From: an uncultured bacterium
GTDB taxonomy: Bacteria; Bacillota; Clostridia; Oscillospirales; Ruminococcaceae
Direction of reading: 5' to 3'
Assembly: GCA_905214265.1 (NCBI GenBank)
Contig: CAJMLQ010000001.1
Location: 10,477-74,476 of the forward strand
Length of the DNA stretch: 64,000 nucleotides
This document shows positions 41,831 through 50,766 of this stretch, in pieces. The position numbers were made by a program, and so were the translations under genes. The notes beneath the pieces are model-generated. The model was not told the origin of the DNA and ran no database searches. It saw only the letters and a program-made list of their open reading frames with translations. Every line of letters begins with the position of its first letter. Within the stretch, counting starts at the first letter, position 1.

Positions 41831-42751
41831 GTGTATAAACGATCCAAAAAACGTGCGCCGATTAGGCCGGACCGGCTAAAACTGACGCTGCTGGCGCTTC
41901 CCTTTGTAGTGTTTGTCTTTCTGTTCTCCTATGTGCCGCTGCTGGGTTGGGGGCTTGCGTTTTTCGACTACAAGCCGGGACTCTCACTGGATAAAATCAA
42001 GTTCGTAGGGTTTAAGTACTTTCAGCTGATGTTCTTCTACAAGGAGGACATTTTGAACGCACTGCTGAACACGCTGGTCCTGAGCTTTCTTTCCATGGCG
42101 GCGTCGGTGCTGCCCATCGTTTTCGCCATTCTGCTGACGGAGCTGCGGCACAGCCGGATGCGGAAGGTCATTCAGACGGTAGTGACCCTGCCGCATTTCG
42201 TCAGCTGGATCATTGTGTACGCCCTCTGCTTCGCCCTTTTTTCCAGCAGCGGAATGGTGAGCCAGATGCTGATGACGCTGGGGCTGGCGGATAAGCCGCT
42301 GGGGTTGATGACCAACGCTTCCACGGCCTGGCTTTTTATGACGCTGCTGGGAATTTGGAAAGAACTGGGCTGGAATTCCATCATCTATCTAGCCGCCATC
42401 ACCGGCATCGACGAGGAGTATTATGACGCGGCCCGGGTGGACGGCGCCGGACGGTTCCGGTGCATCTGGCACATCACGGTGCCGGGTCTTATGCCAACCT
42501 TCATCGTTCTGCTCCTGCTGAAGGTCGGAAATCTGCTGTCCGTGGGCTTTGACCAGTACTTGGTCTTCAACAACGCCATGATCTCCAGCCGATTGGAGGT
42601 CCTGGATCTCTACACCTACCGTATCGGGATCGGGACCCAGGATTATTCTTTTGCGGTGGCGGTGGGCATCGTAAAATCGGCGGTCAGCCTGCTGATGCTG
42701 TTCAGCGTCAACGCGCTGGCAAAACGGGTGAGGGGGGAGAGCATCATATGA
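41831..42751 (+). CDS. Carbohydrate ABC transporter permease (LplB-like)
   Basis: A 306-residue inner-membrane permease, the first of the pair. It has six hydrophobic helices, an N-terminal basic stretch (YKRSKKRAPIRPDRLK) and the ATPase-contact EAA loop YDAARVDGAGRFRCIWHITV near residue 197. The family imports oligosaccharides. GTG start behind AAAGGAACG. It overlaps the second permease by four bases (ATGA). No ATPase gene is in the operon, so a shared MsmX/UgpC-type ATPase from elsewhere is assumed. Confidence 0.93.
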   Translation: MYKRSKKRAPIRPDRLKLTLLALPFVVFVFLFSYVPLLGWGLAFFDYKPGLSLDKIKFVGFKYFQLMFFYKEDILNALLNTLVLSFLSMAASVLPIVFAILLTELRHSRMRKVIQTVVTLPHFVSWIIVYALCFALFSSSGMVSQMLMTLGLADKPLGLMTNASTAWLFMTLLGIWKELGWNSIIYLAAITGIDEEYYDAARVDGAGRFRCIWHITVPGLMPTFIVLLLLKVGNLLSVGFDQYLVFNNAMISSRLEVLDLYTYRIGIGTQDYSFAVAVGIVKSAVSLLMLFSVNALAKRVRGESII

Positions 42752-43629
42752 AATGCAGACGGACCCCCGGGGCGGTTGCATTCGACTGGTGCAACGGGCT
42801 GATTCTGACGCTGTTCGCGCTGATCTGCGTTTACCCCTTCTACTATATGCTCTGTTATGCCTTCAGTGATCCCGGTGAGGCGATGAAAGGCATTTCCCTG
42901 CTGCCCCGGCGCTTCACGCTGGAAAATTTTCGGGCGGTAGCAGAGCTGGGAACCATTCCTCAGGCGGTCTTTATCTCCGTTTTCCGCACCGTAGCCGGAT
43001 CGGCGGTCACGCTGATCTGCTGCAGCTTTTTCGGCTATCTGGTATCCAAACAGGAGATGTACTTCCGAAAATTGATCTATCGGTTCGTCATCATCACGAT
43101 GTATGTCAGCGGCGGGCTGATCCCCACCTATCTGGTCATGCGGGCTTACGGACTGCGGAACACACTGCTGGTCTATATCCTGCCCGGGGCGGTTTCGGCG
43201 TATTATGTCATTCTCATTAAGACCTTTATCGAACAATTGCCGCCCTCTCTGGAGGAAGCGGCCAAGATGGAGGGCGCAGGGATCTTCACCTGCTACACCA
43301 GGATCGTCCTGCCGCTGTCCAAGCCGATCCTGGCGACCATCGCCCTCTTTGCCATGGTCGGGCAGTGGAACAGCTGGTTTGACACCCATATTTACATGAC
43401 CCGTCCGGAGTATTATCCGCTCCAGTACATCCTTTACAACTATCTTCAGGAGGCCCAGCGGACTGCCTCTGCCATGGCGGACGGCCTGGAGGCAGAGGGC
43501 GTCCGAATGACCCCTAACACCGTGCGGATGACCATCACGGCCATTTCCACTATTCCGATCATGCTGGTATATCCTTTTATGCAGCGCTATTTCGTCAAGG
43601 GCATCATGCTCGGGGCGGTAAAAGGCTAA
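42748..43629 (+). CDS. Carbohydrate ABC transporter permease (YtcP-like)
   Basis: A 293-residue partner permease with six helices. It opens with the typical DWCNGLILTLFALICVYPFY and has the EAA loop EEAAKMEGAGIFTCYTRIVL near residue 170, ending in FMQRYFVKGIMLGAVKG, the standard C-terminus of this family. It should form a heterodimer with the permease encoded just upstream. ATG start with GGGGGGAGAG, translationally coupled. The binding protein gene follows 39 bases later. Confidence 0.94.
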   Translation: MKCRRTPGAVAFDWCNGLILTLFALICVYPFYYMLCYAFSDPGEAMKGISLLPRRFTLENFRAVAELGTIPQAVFISVFRTVAGSAVTLICCSFFGYLVSKQEMYFRKLIYRFVIITMYVSGGLIPTYLVMRAYGLRNTLLVYILPGAVSAYYVILIKTFIEQLPPSLEEAAKMEGAGIFTCYTRIVLPLSKPILATIALFAMVGQWNSWFDTHIYMTRPEYYPLQYILYNYLQEAQRTASAMADGLEAEGVRMTPNTVRMTITAISTIPIMLVYPFMQRYFVKGIMLGAVKG

Positions 43630-43668
43630 TCGAATCCCTATATTTTATTTTCAGAAAGGCGGATCACT

Positions 43669-45408
43669 ATGAGAACATGGCACCGGCATACCAAACTGGC
43701 ATCCTGGACAAGCCTCCTGCTGGCAGCGGCGCTGCTGGCCGGCGGATGCGGCGGAAACGGCGGAGAAAGCGGAAGCACACCCTCCGACTCCTCCCAGCCG
43801 GTTTCCTCTTCCGGCGGGGCAGTGACGGACGAGCGGATCGACGTCAACATCATCGCGGTCAACGGAAATTTTGCGAACTTTAAAGACGCTGAGGGAACCC
43901 CGGTATTGGAGGAAATTCAGAATCAGACCAACATCAACCTGACGCTGACGCCTGTGGATGCGGACAAGTGGAACGTTATCCTGGCGGGCGGCGACACCAC
44001 GGATCTGCTGATGTATCCTCACGCCGACTACCTGACGACGCTCATCGACGGGGAACTGATTCTCCCGCTGGACGACCTGATCGGCCAGTATGGGGAGTGG
44101 ATCACCAAGAACTGTCCGGAACGGCTGGACTTTGTAAAGGAAATGGCCCCAGACGGAAAAACGGTCTACTGCCTGCCGTATTCCGCCGGAGCGGAGGGCG
44201 GCAACTCCAAAGCGACGAACTCCCTGTTGCTGACCCGTTGGGATTACTACAAAGAGCTGGGCTGCCCGGAAATCAAAAATCCGGACGATTACCTGAACCT
44301 GCTGTCCCAGATGCAGAAAAACCACCCCACTACTGATGACGGCCTGCCGGTCTACGGCTTCAGCCTCTACAATGCGGACAATGCTCTATATCCCGTGACC
44401 ATGTATATGCGCTGCTTCGGTACGCAGGGATACAATGAATGGATCGACACCAGAGTCGACGATAACTCTTTCTGCTACGCCTACACCGAAGAGGACAGCC
44501 CCTTCTGGAAGAGCTTGGACTTTTTCCATAAAGCCTACAATTTGGGCCTTCTGGATCCGGACTCCTTTACCCAGAAGAGCGAGGATGAATACGCCAAGGC
44601 CGCCAACGGGCAGGTGCTGGCCCCCATGTGGCGGGACCATATCAAGACCATTCAGGCGGAGTGGCTGGCGGAAGATCCGGAAAATCCCCGGGGCTATGCG
44701 ATCCTTCCCATGGAAGGGACCTACATCATTGAAAACAAAAATGCTGTTGTAGGCGGAACCTTCAGTGCTTCCATCGCGAAAACCTGCAAAAATCCGGAGC
44801 GGGTGATGCAGTTCCTCAACTATATCTACAGCCCGGAAGGCGCACGAACCATCTTCAGCGGCGTCAAGGGAGAACACTGGGATGTGATTGATGGCGTGGC
44901 TCAGCCCCTGGATTCCGCAATTCAGATGAAGAAGGAAAGCGGCGACGCCTGGACAAAATCCGGCATCAGCAACTCCGCTCTTTACGGCATGGTCGGCATG
45001 GCACGAGGCGTGCTGCTGGACGACGGGGCGCCGACGGATCTTTACCGCAGCGAAGGCTATTTTGTTAAGGATCTGGACGCTATTGACAAGGATTTCTGCA
45101 GCTATTACGGCGATTACGCCTATCCCAACCAGGTCCTTCTGGACAAGGGCGTCAAGGACTTCTCCAATTTGGACATGCGGATCGCCAGCGGTTACGGCAC
45201 GACCCCGGAGGACATTCAGCGCATTGACACCAAGCTTTTGGATATGGCGCTCAAGGCCATTCCCACGCTGATCATGGCCGGGGACGACGACTCCTTCGCA
45301 AAATTGAAAGCGGATACCATCCAGTCCTTTAACGAAGCGGGCGCGGATCAGTCCAGGGAGTGGTGGGAAGGCCGCCACGGCGAGCTCCTGAAAAAATATG
45401 GGAAATAG
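43669..45408 (+). CDS. Extracellular solute-binding lipoprotein, ABC sugar import
   Basis: A 579-residue lipoprotein that captures the sugar for the permeases upstream. The signal peptide ends in the lipobox LLAGGC (lipidated Cys near residue 26), then a Gly/Ser-rich tether. The mature part has the LplA-type cluster-1 binding-protein look: TPVLEEIQNQTNINLTLT, DTTDLLMYPHADYL and DPDSFTQKSEDEYAKAA. The large size (over 550 residues) suits oligosaccharide ligands. A terminator hairpin lies at 45418. Which glycan it binds cannot be read directly. Confidence 0.93.
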   Translation: MRTWHRHTKLASWTSLLLAAALLAGGCGGNGGESGSTPSDSSQPVSSSGGAVTDERIDVNIIAVNGNFANFKDAEGTPVLEEIQNQTNINLTLTPVDADKWNVILAGGDTTDLLMYPHADYLTTLIDGELILPLDDLIGQYGEWITKNCPERLDFVKEMAPDGKTVYCLPYSAGAEGGNSKATNSLLLTRWDYYKELGCPEIKNPDDYLNLLSQMQKNHPTTDDGLPVYGFSLYNADNALYPVTMYMRCFGTQGYNEWIDTRVDDNSFCYAYTEEDSPFWKSLDFFHKAYNLGLLDPDSFTQKSEDEYAKAANGQVLAPMWRDHIKTIQAEWLAEDPENPRGYAILPMEGTYIIENKNAVVGGTFSASIAKTCKNPERVMQFLNYIYSPEGARTIFSGVKGEHWDVIDGVAQPLDSAIQMKKESGDAWTKSGISNSALYGMVGMARGVLLDDGAPTDLYRSEGYFVKDLDAIDKDFCSYYGDYAYPNQVLLDKGVKDFSNLDMRIASGYGTTPEDIQRIDTKLLDMALKAIPTLIMAGDDDSFAKLKADTIQSFNEAGADQSREWWEGRHGELLKKYGK

Positions 45409-45417
45409 TTCTTGGCA

Positions 45418-45447
45418 CAGCCCCGGCAGATCATGCTGGGGCTGTTT
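45418..45447 (+). terminator. Terminator after the first binding-protein gene
   Basis: CAGCCCCGGCA (45418-45428) pairs along its whole length with TGCTGGGGCTG (45434-45444), loop GATCA, then TTT. The short T tract suggests partial termination, leaving the hydrolase gene under its own promoter (TACAAT at 45513-45518, -35 TTTTCA at 45490-45495). Confidence 0.75.
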
Positions 45448-45551
45448 CCACAAATAAAATTTTTTCTAAAAAGAGAGGAATAATTTCCATTTTCACCTTT
45501 AAAAATAGATGCTACAATAAGGACATCCTTTGAAAGGCGGTTTCGCTTAAG

Positions 45552-48131
45552 ATGAAACAGAAATCTGTACAACCGGGGCTGGAAATGCGTTTTCGCCCCT
45601 TTGATAACTACCACACTCTTCAGAATCCTCCGGATTTTTCCTGGCCCTGGGTGGAAGATGCGGAGAGCTATGACCTCATCGTCTGCCGCGACCGGGAGCT
45701 GAAGGATATTGCCTACAGCCGCTATGGCAACCGTGTGAACTACTACAATTTCCCGGAGATTTTTGAGCCGGGGATGTATTACTGGAGCGTGCGGCATCAC
45801 CGGGATGGAAGGCCCTCCGCCTGGGAACCCGCCCGGCGTTTCCTGCTGGACCCGGCCGCCCGGCCGTTTCCGGTACCGGACGTGGAGGTCCTGCTCTCCC
45901 GGATTGCGGCGGGCCACCCGCGGATTTACACCAATGCACGGGAACTGGCGGACTTTCGGAAGGAAATGCTCTCGCCGGACAACACCTACTTTCCCATGGT
46001 GATGCGAGCCCTGTCCGGCTTTATGGCGGAGCCCTTCCCTGAGGAGAAAGACGCCGACCCCTTAGATGCAAACCCCTACACAATGTTCGGGCTGTTCCAA
46101 CACGCTGCGGACACCACCAAGGCCGCCTGCGACCGGGTGACCTTCAGCGCCTTTGCCTACCTGGTGACGGAGGACGAGGCCATCGGCCGGTATGCAGTGG
46201 AGTGTCTGCTCCGGCTGGCCGCGTGGGACCCGGACGGCGTAACTACCTATTCTTTAAATGATCAGGCCCACCGGCGGATCGCGGTTTACTCGGCGCTGGC
46301 TTACGACTGGATCTCCTCCCTGCTGTCGGAGGAGGAGCGGAAAAGAGTCGTTTCCATGATCCGAGACCGTACAGCGATCATCTGCCGTTCCGACGAATCC
46401 AACATCAACCAGCTGGACCGCAGTCCCTTTGACTCCCACGGTGGGACCGCCATCGGCTACGTCTGCCTCATCGGCTTGGCTCTTTACGGGGACGTCCCGG
46501 AGGCGGAGGAGTGGCTGCGCTACGTGCTGCCATTGTATATCAATTTCTTCGAGCCCTTCAGCAACGAGGACGGCGGCTGGGCCCAGGGGACTTACTACTG
46601 GTCCTGCGGCTTCTTCGGCAAAAAGGCGCTGGAAGCGATGCTCAGTGCAGGGGTCATCGACCTCTATCAGAAGACCTGGCAGCAGAACGAACCCCTTTAT
46701 CCGCTTTACTGCTGGCCGGAGGGTTCAGTAGGAGCCTTCGGGGACAACAGTTACATCCTTCCCACCGGGAAAAACGCGACACAGGCTTCCATGCTGGCCT
46801 ACCGCATCGGGACTCCAGAAAGCAAATGGCTGCGCAACCAGTTGGGCTACATGACCGCCTACGGCCACACCGACGATCCAGACCCAGGCGTCTGTTGCCA
46901 CGACCGACTCTATCCGCCGGAGGAGGCCTATCTGCCGGAGGAAACTCCCAAGGAGCATTTCTTCCCGGATATCGGCTGGGTAGCCGCCCACTCCGACTTG
47001 GAGGATCCGGAACGGGTGTCGGTCTTTTTCAAATCCAGTTGGTACGGCTCCTTTAACCACTCCCACCCGGATCAGAATTCCTTCATTATTCAGGCCTACG
47101 GTGAGCCGCTGGCCATTGACAGCGGCTATTATGACCTGTATAACTATCCCTTTGACGCGGCCTATACCCGGAAGACCTACGCCCATAACGCCGTTACCTA
47201 TGCGAACGGCCAGGGCCAGCCGGCCATGGACATCCTCGCCAAGGGCAAAATTTTGGGCTTTGCCGGGAACTCCCGGGCGGTGCTCACTGCCGGGGACGCG
47301 GCAGAGGCTTATCGAGGCGGCCTGGACCGGGCGGTCCGGTATCTGCTTTACCTGAGGCCGGATTTGGTTGTGATTATTGACGATCTGGCAGCGAAGGAAG
47401 AAGAGGAGACCACCTTTGAGTTCTGGCTCAACGCTCAGAAGTATCTGGATTTAGACGGAGACGGCCGGGGCTGCCGGGCAGTCAATGGCCGGGCCGCCCT
47501 GGATGTGCGGGTGCAGTATCCGGCCGTACAGGGCTTCCGGAGCCAGGATTTTGCCGGGACCGACGGCGTTCCGCACTATCCGGTCTATGAGGGTCACGCC
47601 CGCTGGCCGGTCCAGAAGCGGGTCTGGTTCCAGACGGAGCGCGTTCGGGAGACCCGGATGGTGACGACTTTGGACATCCACTCCTCCAAGACACCGGGGC
47701 GGGAGATCACCGGAGAGATTCAGGGGAACTGTCAGATTCTGCGGCTTCCCGGCGGGATGACCCTGTACGTCAACCTGGACGGTAACGGCTTCTGCGCAGC
47801 AGAGGGTGTCTTCTTCCGGGGAGCGGCGGCTCTGACGGGGCCGGATCTGTTCCTCCTGGCCAACGGGACCGAGTTGAAAACTGGCGGAAGGAAGATCGTA
47901 TCCTCCGACGTTCCGGTATTTGTGATCTTGGGAGGCAGGGAGCTCTCCGTGTCCAGCCTGGAGGCAGACGCCAGCGTTCAGATCGGGCTAGAAGGCCCGT
48001 CCCGGATTTTTGATGAGAAGAAGCGAGAAATCTTGGCGGACAGCCGCTTACTGGGAGCTTGCGCAGAATTTTCCGACGGGATGCTGAACCTCTGGCTCTA
48101 TAATGGTGCGCATCGGTTTGCGTTGGAATGA
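45552..48131 (+). CDS. Heparinase II/III-like polysaccharide lyase with DUF4962 N-terminus
   Basis: An 859-residue protein with no signal peptide. The N-terminal beta domain (DUF4962; about residues 1-110) contains NPPDFSWPWVEDAESYDLIV. An alpha-toroid domain follows (about 130-420), then a heparinase II/III beta-sandwich with the hallmark HSHPDQNSFIIQAYGEPLAI (His503, His505) and DSGYYDLYNYPFD. Related enzymes are uronate-directed lyases that degrade oligosaccharides of alginate or glycosaminoglycans. Cytoplasmic location fits a role after import by the ABC system. Exact glycan unknown. Confidence 0.85.
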   Translation: MKQKSVQPGLEMRFRPFDNYHTLQNPPDFSWPWVEDAESYDLIVCRDRELKDIAYSRYGNRVNYYNFPEIFEPGMYYWSVRHHRDGRPSAWEPARRFLLDPAARPFPVPDVEVLLSRIAAGHPRIYTNARELADFRKEMLSPDNTYFPMVMRALSGFMAEPFPEEKDADPLDANPYTMFGLFQHAADTTKAACDRVTFSAFAYLVTEDEAIGRYAVECLLRLAAWDPDGVTTYSLNDQAHRRIAVYSALAYDWISSLLSEEERKRVVSMIRDRTAIICRSDESNINQLDRSPFDSHGGTAIGYVCLIGLALYGDVPEAEEWLRYVLPLYINFFEPFSNEDGGWAQGTYYWSCGFFGKKALEAMLSAGVIDLYQKTWQQNEPLYPLYCWPEGSVGAFGDNSYILPTGKNATQASMLAYRIGTPESKWLRNQLGYMTAYGHTDDPDPGVCCHDRLYPPEEAYLPEETPKEHFFPDIGWVAAHSDLEDPERVSVFFKSSWYGSFNHSHPDQNSFIIQAYGEPLAIDSGYYDLYNYPFDAAYTRKTYAHNAVTYANGQGQPAMDILAKGKILGFAGNSRAVLTAGDAAEAYRGGLDRAVRYLLYLRPDLVVIIDDLAAKEEEETTFEFWLNAQKYLDLDGDGRGCRAVNGRAALDVRVQYPAVQGFRSQDFAGTDGVPHYPVYEGHARWPVQKRVWFQTERVRETRMVTTLDIHSSKTPGREITGEIQGNCQILRLPGGMTLYVNLDGNGFCAAEGVFFRGAAALTGPDLFLLANGTELKTGGRKIVSSDVPVFVILGGRELSVSSLEADASVQIGLEGPSRIFDEKKREILADSRLLGACAEFSDGMLNLWLYNGAHRFALE

Positions 48132-48159
48132 GTTGGCGGCCTGTGAAAAACTTGCATAA

Positions 48160-48275
48160 AGGACGGAAAGAAAGTTTTACGCAATTTTTTTCAAAAAATT
48201 GCGGATTTCAAAAGTAGCGCCTTCGGTTGTGTTCCGCAGAGCACGAAAACCTTCCTTTTTTGTGCGGTTTTTTCT
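48160..48275. repeat. Intergenic repeat element, copy 2
   Basis: Diverged copy of the element at 35290-35400. It has a perfect hairpin CGCAATTTTTT/AAAAAATTGCG (about 48180-48203) and a second hairpin GTGTTC/GAGCAC with loop CGCA (48229-48244), where copy 1 has CGCGCTC/GAGCGCG with the same loop. Both copies lie just downstream of a catabolic gene. Confidence 0.6.
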
Positions 48276-48290
48276 GAAATGGATTTCGGA

Positions 48291-48342
48291 AAAATTACGG
48301 TGGCGGGAATTAGATGAAAGGCTGTCCTGTCGCCGTAATTTT
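48291..48342. terminator. Bidirectional terminator between convergent genes
   Basis: AAAATTACGG (48291-48300) pairs with CCGTAATTTT (48333-48342), extended by GGCG/CGCC-type pairing inside. A/T runs lie on both sides. It lies between the converging lyase and GH130 genes. Confidence 0.7.
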
Positions 48343-48368
48343 ACATTTAGAATAATTGTTTGACGATA

Positions 48369-49358
48369 TTACAAAGAGTTGTTCTTTGTGTAGTCCAGTA
48401 AGTCGTCCACCGTGGTGAAGCAGAGACCGGTGACGGTGTCTGCACACCCATAGTAGACGGCGATACGACCGGTGTCCGCGTCGGTGAGGGCGGCACAGGG
48501 GAAAACCACGTTGGGGACGTCTCCGACGCACTCGTAGAGCTCCTCTGGGCCCATGGCGTAGAACTTGGTGCGGTATTTGACCTTCCAGGGCTCATCCCGG
48601 TCCAGCAGGGCTGCGCCCATGCGGTAGACGAAGCCGTTGCAGGTGGTGAGAACGCCGTGGTAGATCAGCAGCCAGCCTTCATCCGTTTCGATAGGAGTGG
48701 GACCAGGACCGATTTTTGTGGACTGCCAGGCAGAGGCGTCCCCTTTGTAAGCGCCCATTACATAGCGGTGGCGGCCCCAGAATTCCAGATCCGGGCTTTG
48801 GGAGCAGAACATGTCGCCGAAGGGAGTGTGGCCGGTGTCACTGGGACGGCTCAGCATGGTGTACAGACCGCCGATCTTCCGGGGAAAAAGGACGCCGTTG
48901 CGATTATAAGGGAGAAACGCATTTTCCAGCTGATAGAAAGTCTCAAAATCAAAGGTGTAGCCTACGCCGATGGTGGGACCGTGATAGCCGTTGCACCAGG
49001 TGATGTAGTACCGGTCCTCCAGAAAGCAGACCCGGGCGTCATAGCGGTACTCCCGCTGGAGGATCTCAGGGACGGCGTCGGTGAACTGGATAGGTTCGGT
49101 GCGGATCTCCCAGCTGTAGCCGTCTTTGCTGAAGCCGGGGTAAAGATCCATGCTCAGACCCCGTGAGTCACAGCGGAATACGCCGGCGAAGCCATCTTTG
49201 AAGGGAACCACGGCGCTGTTGAAGATGCTGTTGGCGCCGGGCTTCTGGTGCCGGGTGATGACGGGGTTTTTCTGGTAGCGCCAGAAGGGCATGTCGGTAC
49301 CGGTGGGCTTTTCCTGCCAGGGAATGTTGGGCAGTGCAGTTCCGATAATTTTTGCCAT
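48369..49358 (-). CDS. GH130-family beta-mannoside phosphorylase-like protein
   Basis: A 329-residue five-bladed propeller of family GH130. Landmarks: the opening [14 protein letters not shown] with [20 protein letters not shown], the catalytic-Asp motif [55 protein letters not shown] and the end [14 protein letters not shown]. This pattern is close to mannosylglucose and mannosyl-GlcNAc phosphorylases (family knowledge). No signal peptide. ATG start behind GGAAAGG on the minus strand. It is divergent from a GH18 gene, which suggests a shared N-glycan core substrate (inference). Confidence 0.9.
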   Translation of the reverse strand: MAKIIGTALPNIPWQEKPTGTDMPFWRYQKNPVITRHQKPGANSIFNSAVVPFKDGFAGVFRCDSRGLSMDLYPGFSKDGYSWEIRTEPIQFTDAVPEILQREYRYDARVCFLEDRYYITWCNGYHGPTIGVGYTFDFETFYQLENAFLPYNRNGVLFPRKIGGLYTMLSRPSDTGHTPFGDMFCSQSPDLEFWGRHRYVMGAYKGDASAWQSTKIGPGPTPIETDEGWLLIYHGVLTTCNGFVYRMGAALLDRDEPWKVKYRTKFYAMGPEELYECVGDVPNVVFPCAALTDADTGRIAVYYGCADTVTGLCFTTVDDLLDYTKNNSL

Positions 49359-49668
49359 ATTGTTTTCCTTTCCATTTGTGAGATGATTTATTTTTCTTTA
49401 CACGGAAAGTCTTCCCCGCTTTAGGAAGAAAATTCCGGGTTTGCAGATGATAGTCCTTCCTGCTGAGATGCGCGGTATTGTTTCACCCGGTTCCGTCCTT
49501 GAAGTGTGAGTTGACGGCTCGTGTATAATATAAAGTATAGGGATTTTTAATATGCACCATGCGCCGATGACTGCTTATAATCGCAATTGCATCGCTGTCA
49601 TCGGCCGCTTGGGTAGGCAAACCATCCGAATCACAGAATTCGTGTCCCGAAATGGAAAGGAGCATTGC
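49359..49668. other. Divergent intergenic region between GH130 and GH18 genes
   Basis: It carries the GH130 ribosome site at its left end and, for the GH18 gene, a TATAAT near 49525 with poorly placed -35 candidates (TTGACG seven bases upstream, TTGAAG nineteen bases upstream). A TTTAGG-rich left part shows no clear operator. Nothing gene-like is seen. Confidence 0.5.
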
Positions 49669-50673
49669 ATGAAAATTTTAGGCTATGTTGGAAACAGCGG
49701 TATCGTCACAGAACAGGATGCCAAAAATCTGACCCACATCAATGTGGCCTTTGGCAATTTGCGGATTGACGGCAGCATTGAGGTGGATCATCTGAACATT
49801 TTCGGCCGCATGGGACAGATCCGCTCCTGGAACCCAGACATCAAAATCGTGGTGTCCGTCGTGCCAAAGGAGACGGACGCCTTTACCGTTTGCGCCGCCT
49901 CCCAAGAATTGCGGAAAAAAGTGGGACAGTCCTGCGTAGAGATGGTGAAAACGTACGGCTTCGATGGGGTGGACTTTGATTGGGAGTATCCCTGTGTTCC
50001 CTCCAACGGCATGAACAGCACCCCGGCCGATAAGAAGAATTTCACCCTCTTCTGCCGGGAAGTCCGCCGCGCCCTGGATGCGTTGGGCCGGCATTATCTG
50101 GTGACCATTGCCGCCGGCGCGGATCTCTACTATGTGGAGAGCGTGGAACTGCCGGAGTTGGCCAAGGTGCTGGATTACATCTGTGTGATGACTTATGACC
50201 TGAAATGCGGATTCCATGCACTCACGGGACATCATACGGCCCTTTATTCCTCTACTGGCGATGTGTTCCGCAACAGCTGCGACCAGGCCCTGCGGCTTTT
50301 CCGTGAATCGGGCGTCCCCAAGGAGCAGCTGCTGATGGGAGCGGGTTTTTACTCCCGCAAGTGGGAAAATATCCCAGACCGGAACCACGGATTTCTTCAG
50401 ATCACCGGGACCGGCGGCGGCTACGGCCCGAATTACAGCGCGCTGGAGGAGCTAGCCAAGGGCAAGGACGGATTTGTCCGCTACTGGGACAATGAAGCGA
50501 AGGCTCCGTGGCTTTTTGACGGATCAACCTTTCTCTCCTACGACGACGAGGAGTCTATCCGCTGCAAGTCGGAGTATGTGAAGAATAATGGCTATGGTGG
50601 CATCTTCTACTGGGAACACAGCTGCGATCCCAGCGGACGGCTGCTGGGGATCATGGCGGAGATCCTGAAGTAA
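49669..50673 (+). CDS. Intracellular GH18 chitinase/ENGase-like hydrolase
   Basis: A 334-residue family GH18 TIM barrel. The catalytic DxxDxDxE motif is intact as DGVDFDWE, with Glu106 as the acid. Other family features are the start MKILGYVGNSG, THINVAFGNL, YICVMTYDL and GGIFYWEHSCD at the end. It has no signal peptide, so it probably cleaves imported chito-oligosaccharides or GlcNAc-GlcNAc bonds of N-glycans in the cytoplasm. Start ATG 49669 with GAAAGGAGC upstream rather than the longer 49552 frame. Divergent from the GH130 gene. Confidence 0.92.
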   Translation: MKILGYVGNSGIVTEQDAKNLTHINVAFGNLRIDGSIEVDHLNIFGRMGQIRSWNPDIKIVVSVVPKETDAFTVCAASQELRKKVGQSCVEMVKTYGFDGVDFDWEYPCVPSNGMNSTPADKKNFTLFCREVRRALDALGRHYLVTIAAGADLYYVESVELPELAKVLDYICVMTYDLKCGFHALTGHHTALYSSTGDVFRNSCDQALRLFRESGVPKEQLLMGAGFYSRKWENIPDRNHGFLQITGTGGGYGPNYSALEELAKGKDGFVRYWDNEAKAPWLFDGSTFLSYDDEESIRCKSEYVKNNGYGGIFYWEHSCDPSGRLLGIMAEILK

Positions 50674-50766
50674 GGAATTGGCAAGAAAACCGCGGCGGCG
50701 GAAAGGAGGCATATCGAGCCCTTCCGCCGCTGCGGTTTTCTTCTGGATTCTTGAAAATCTTGGAAA

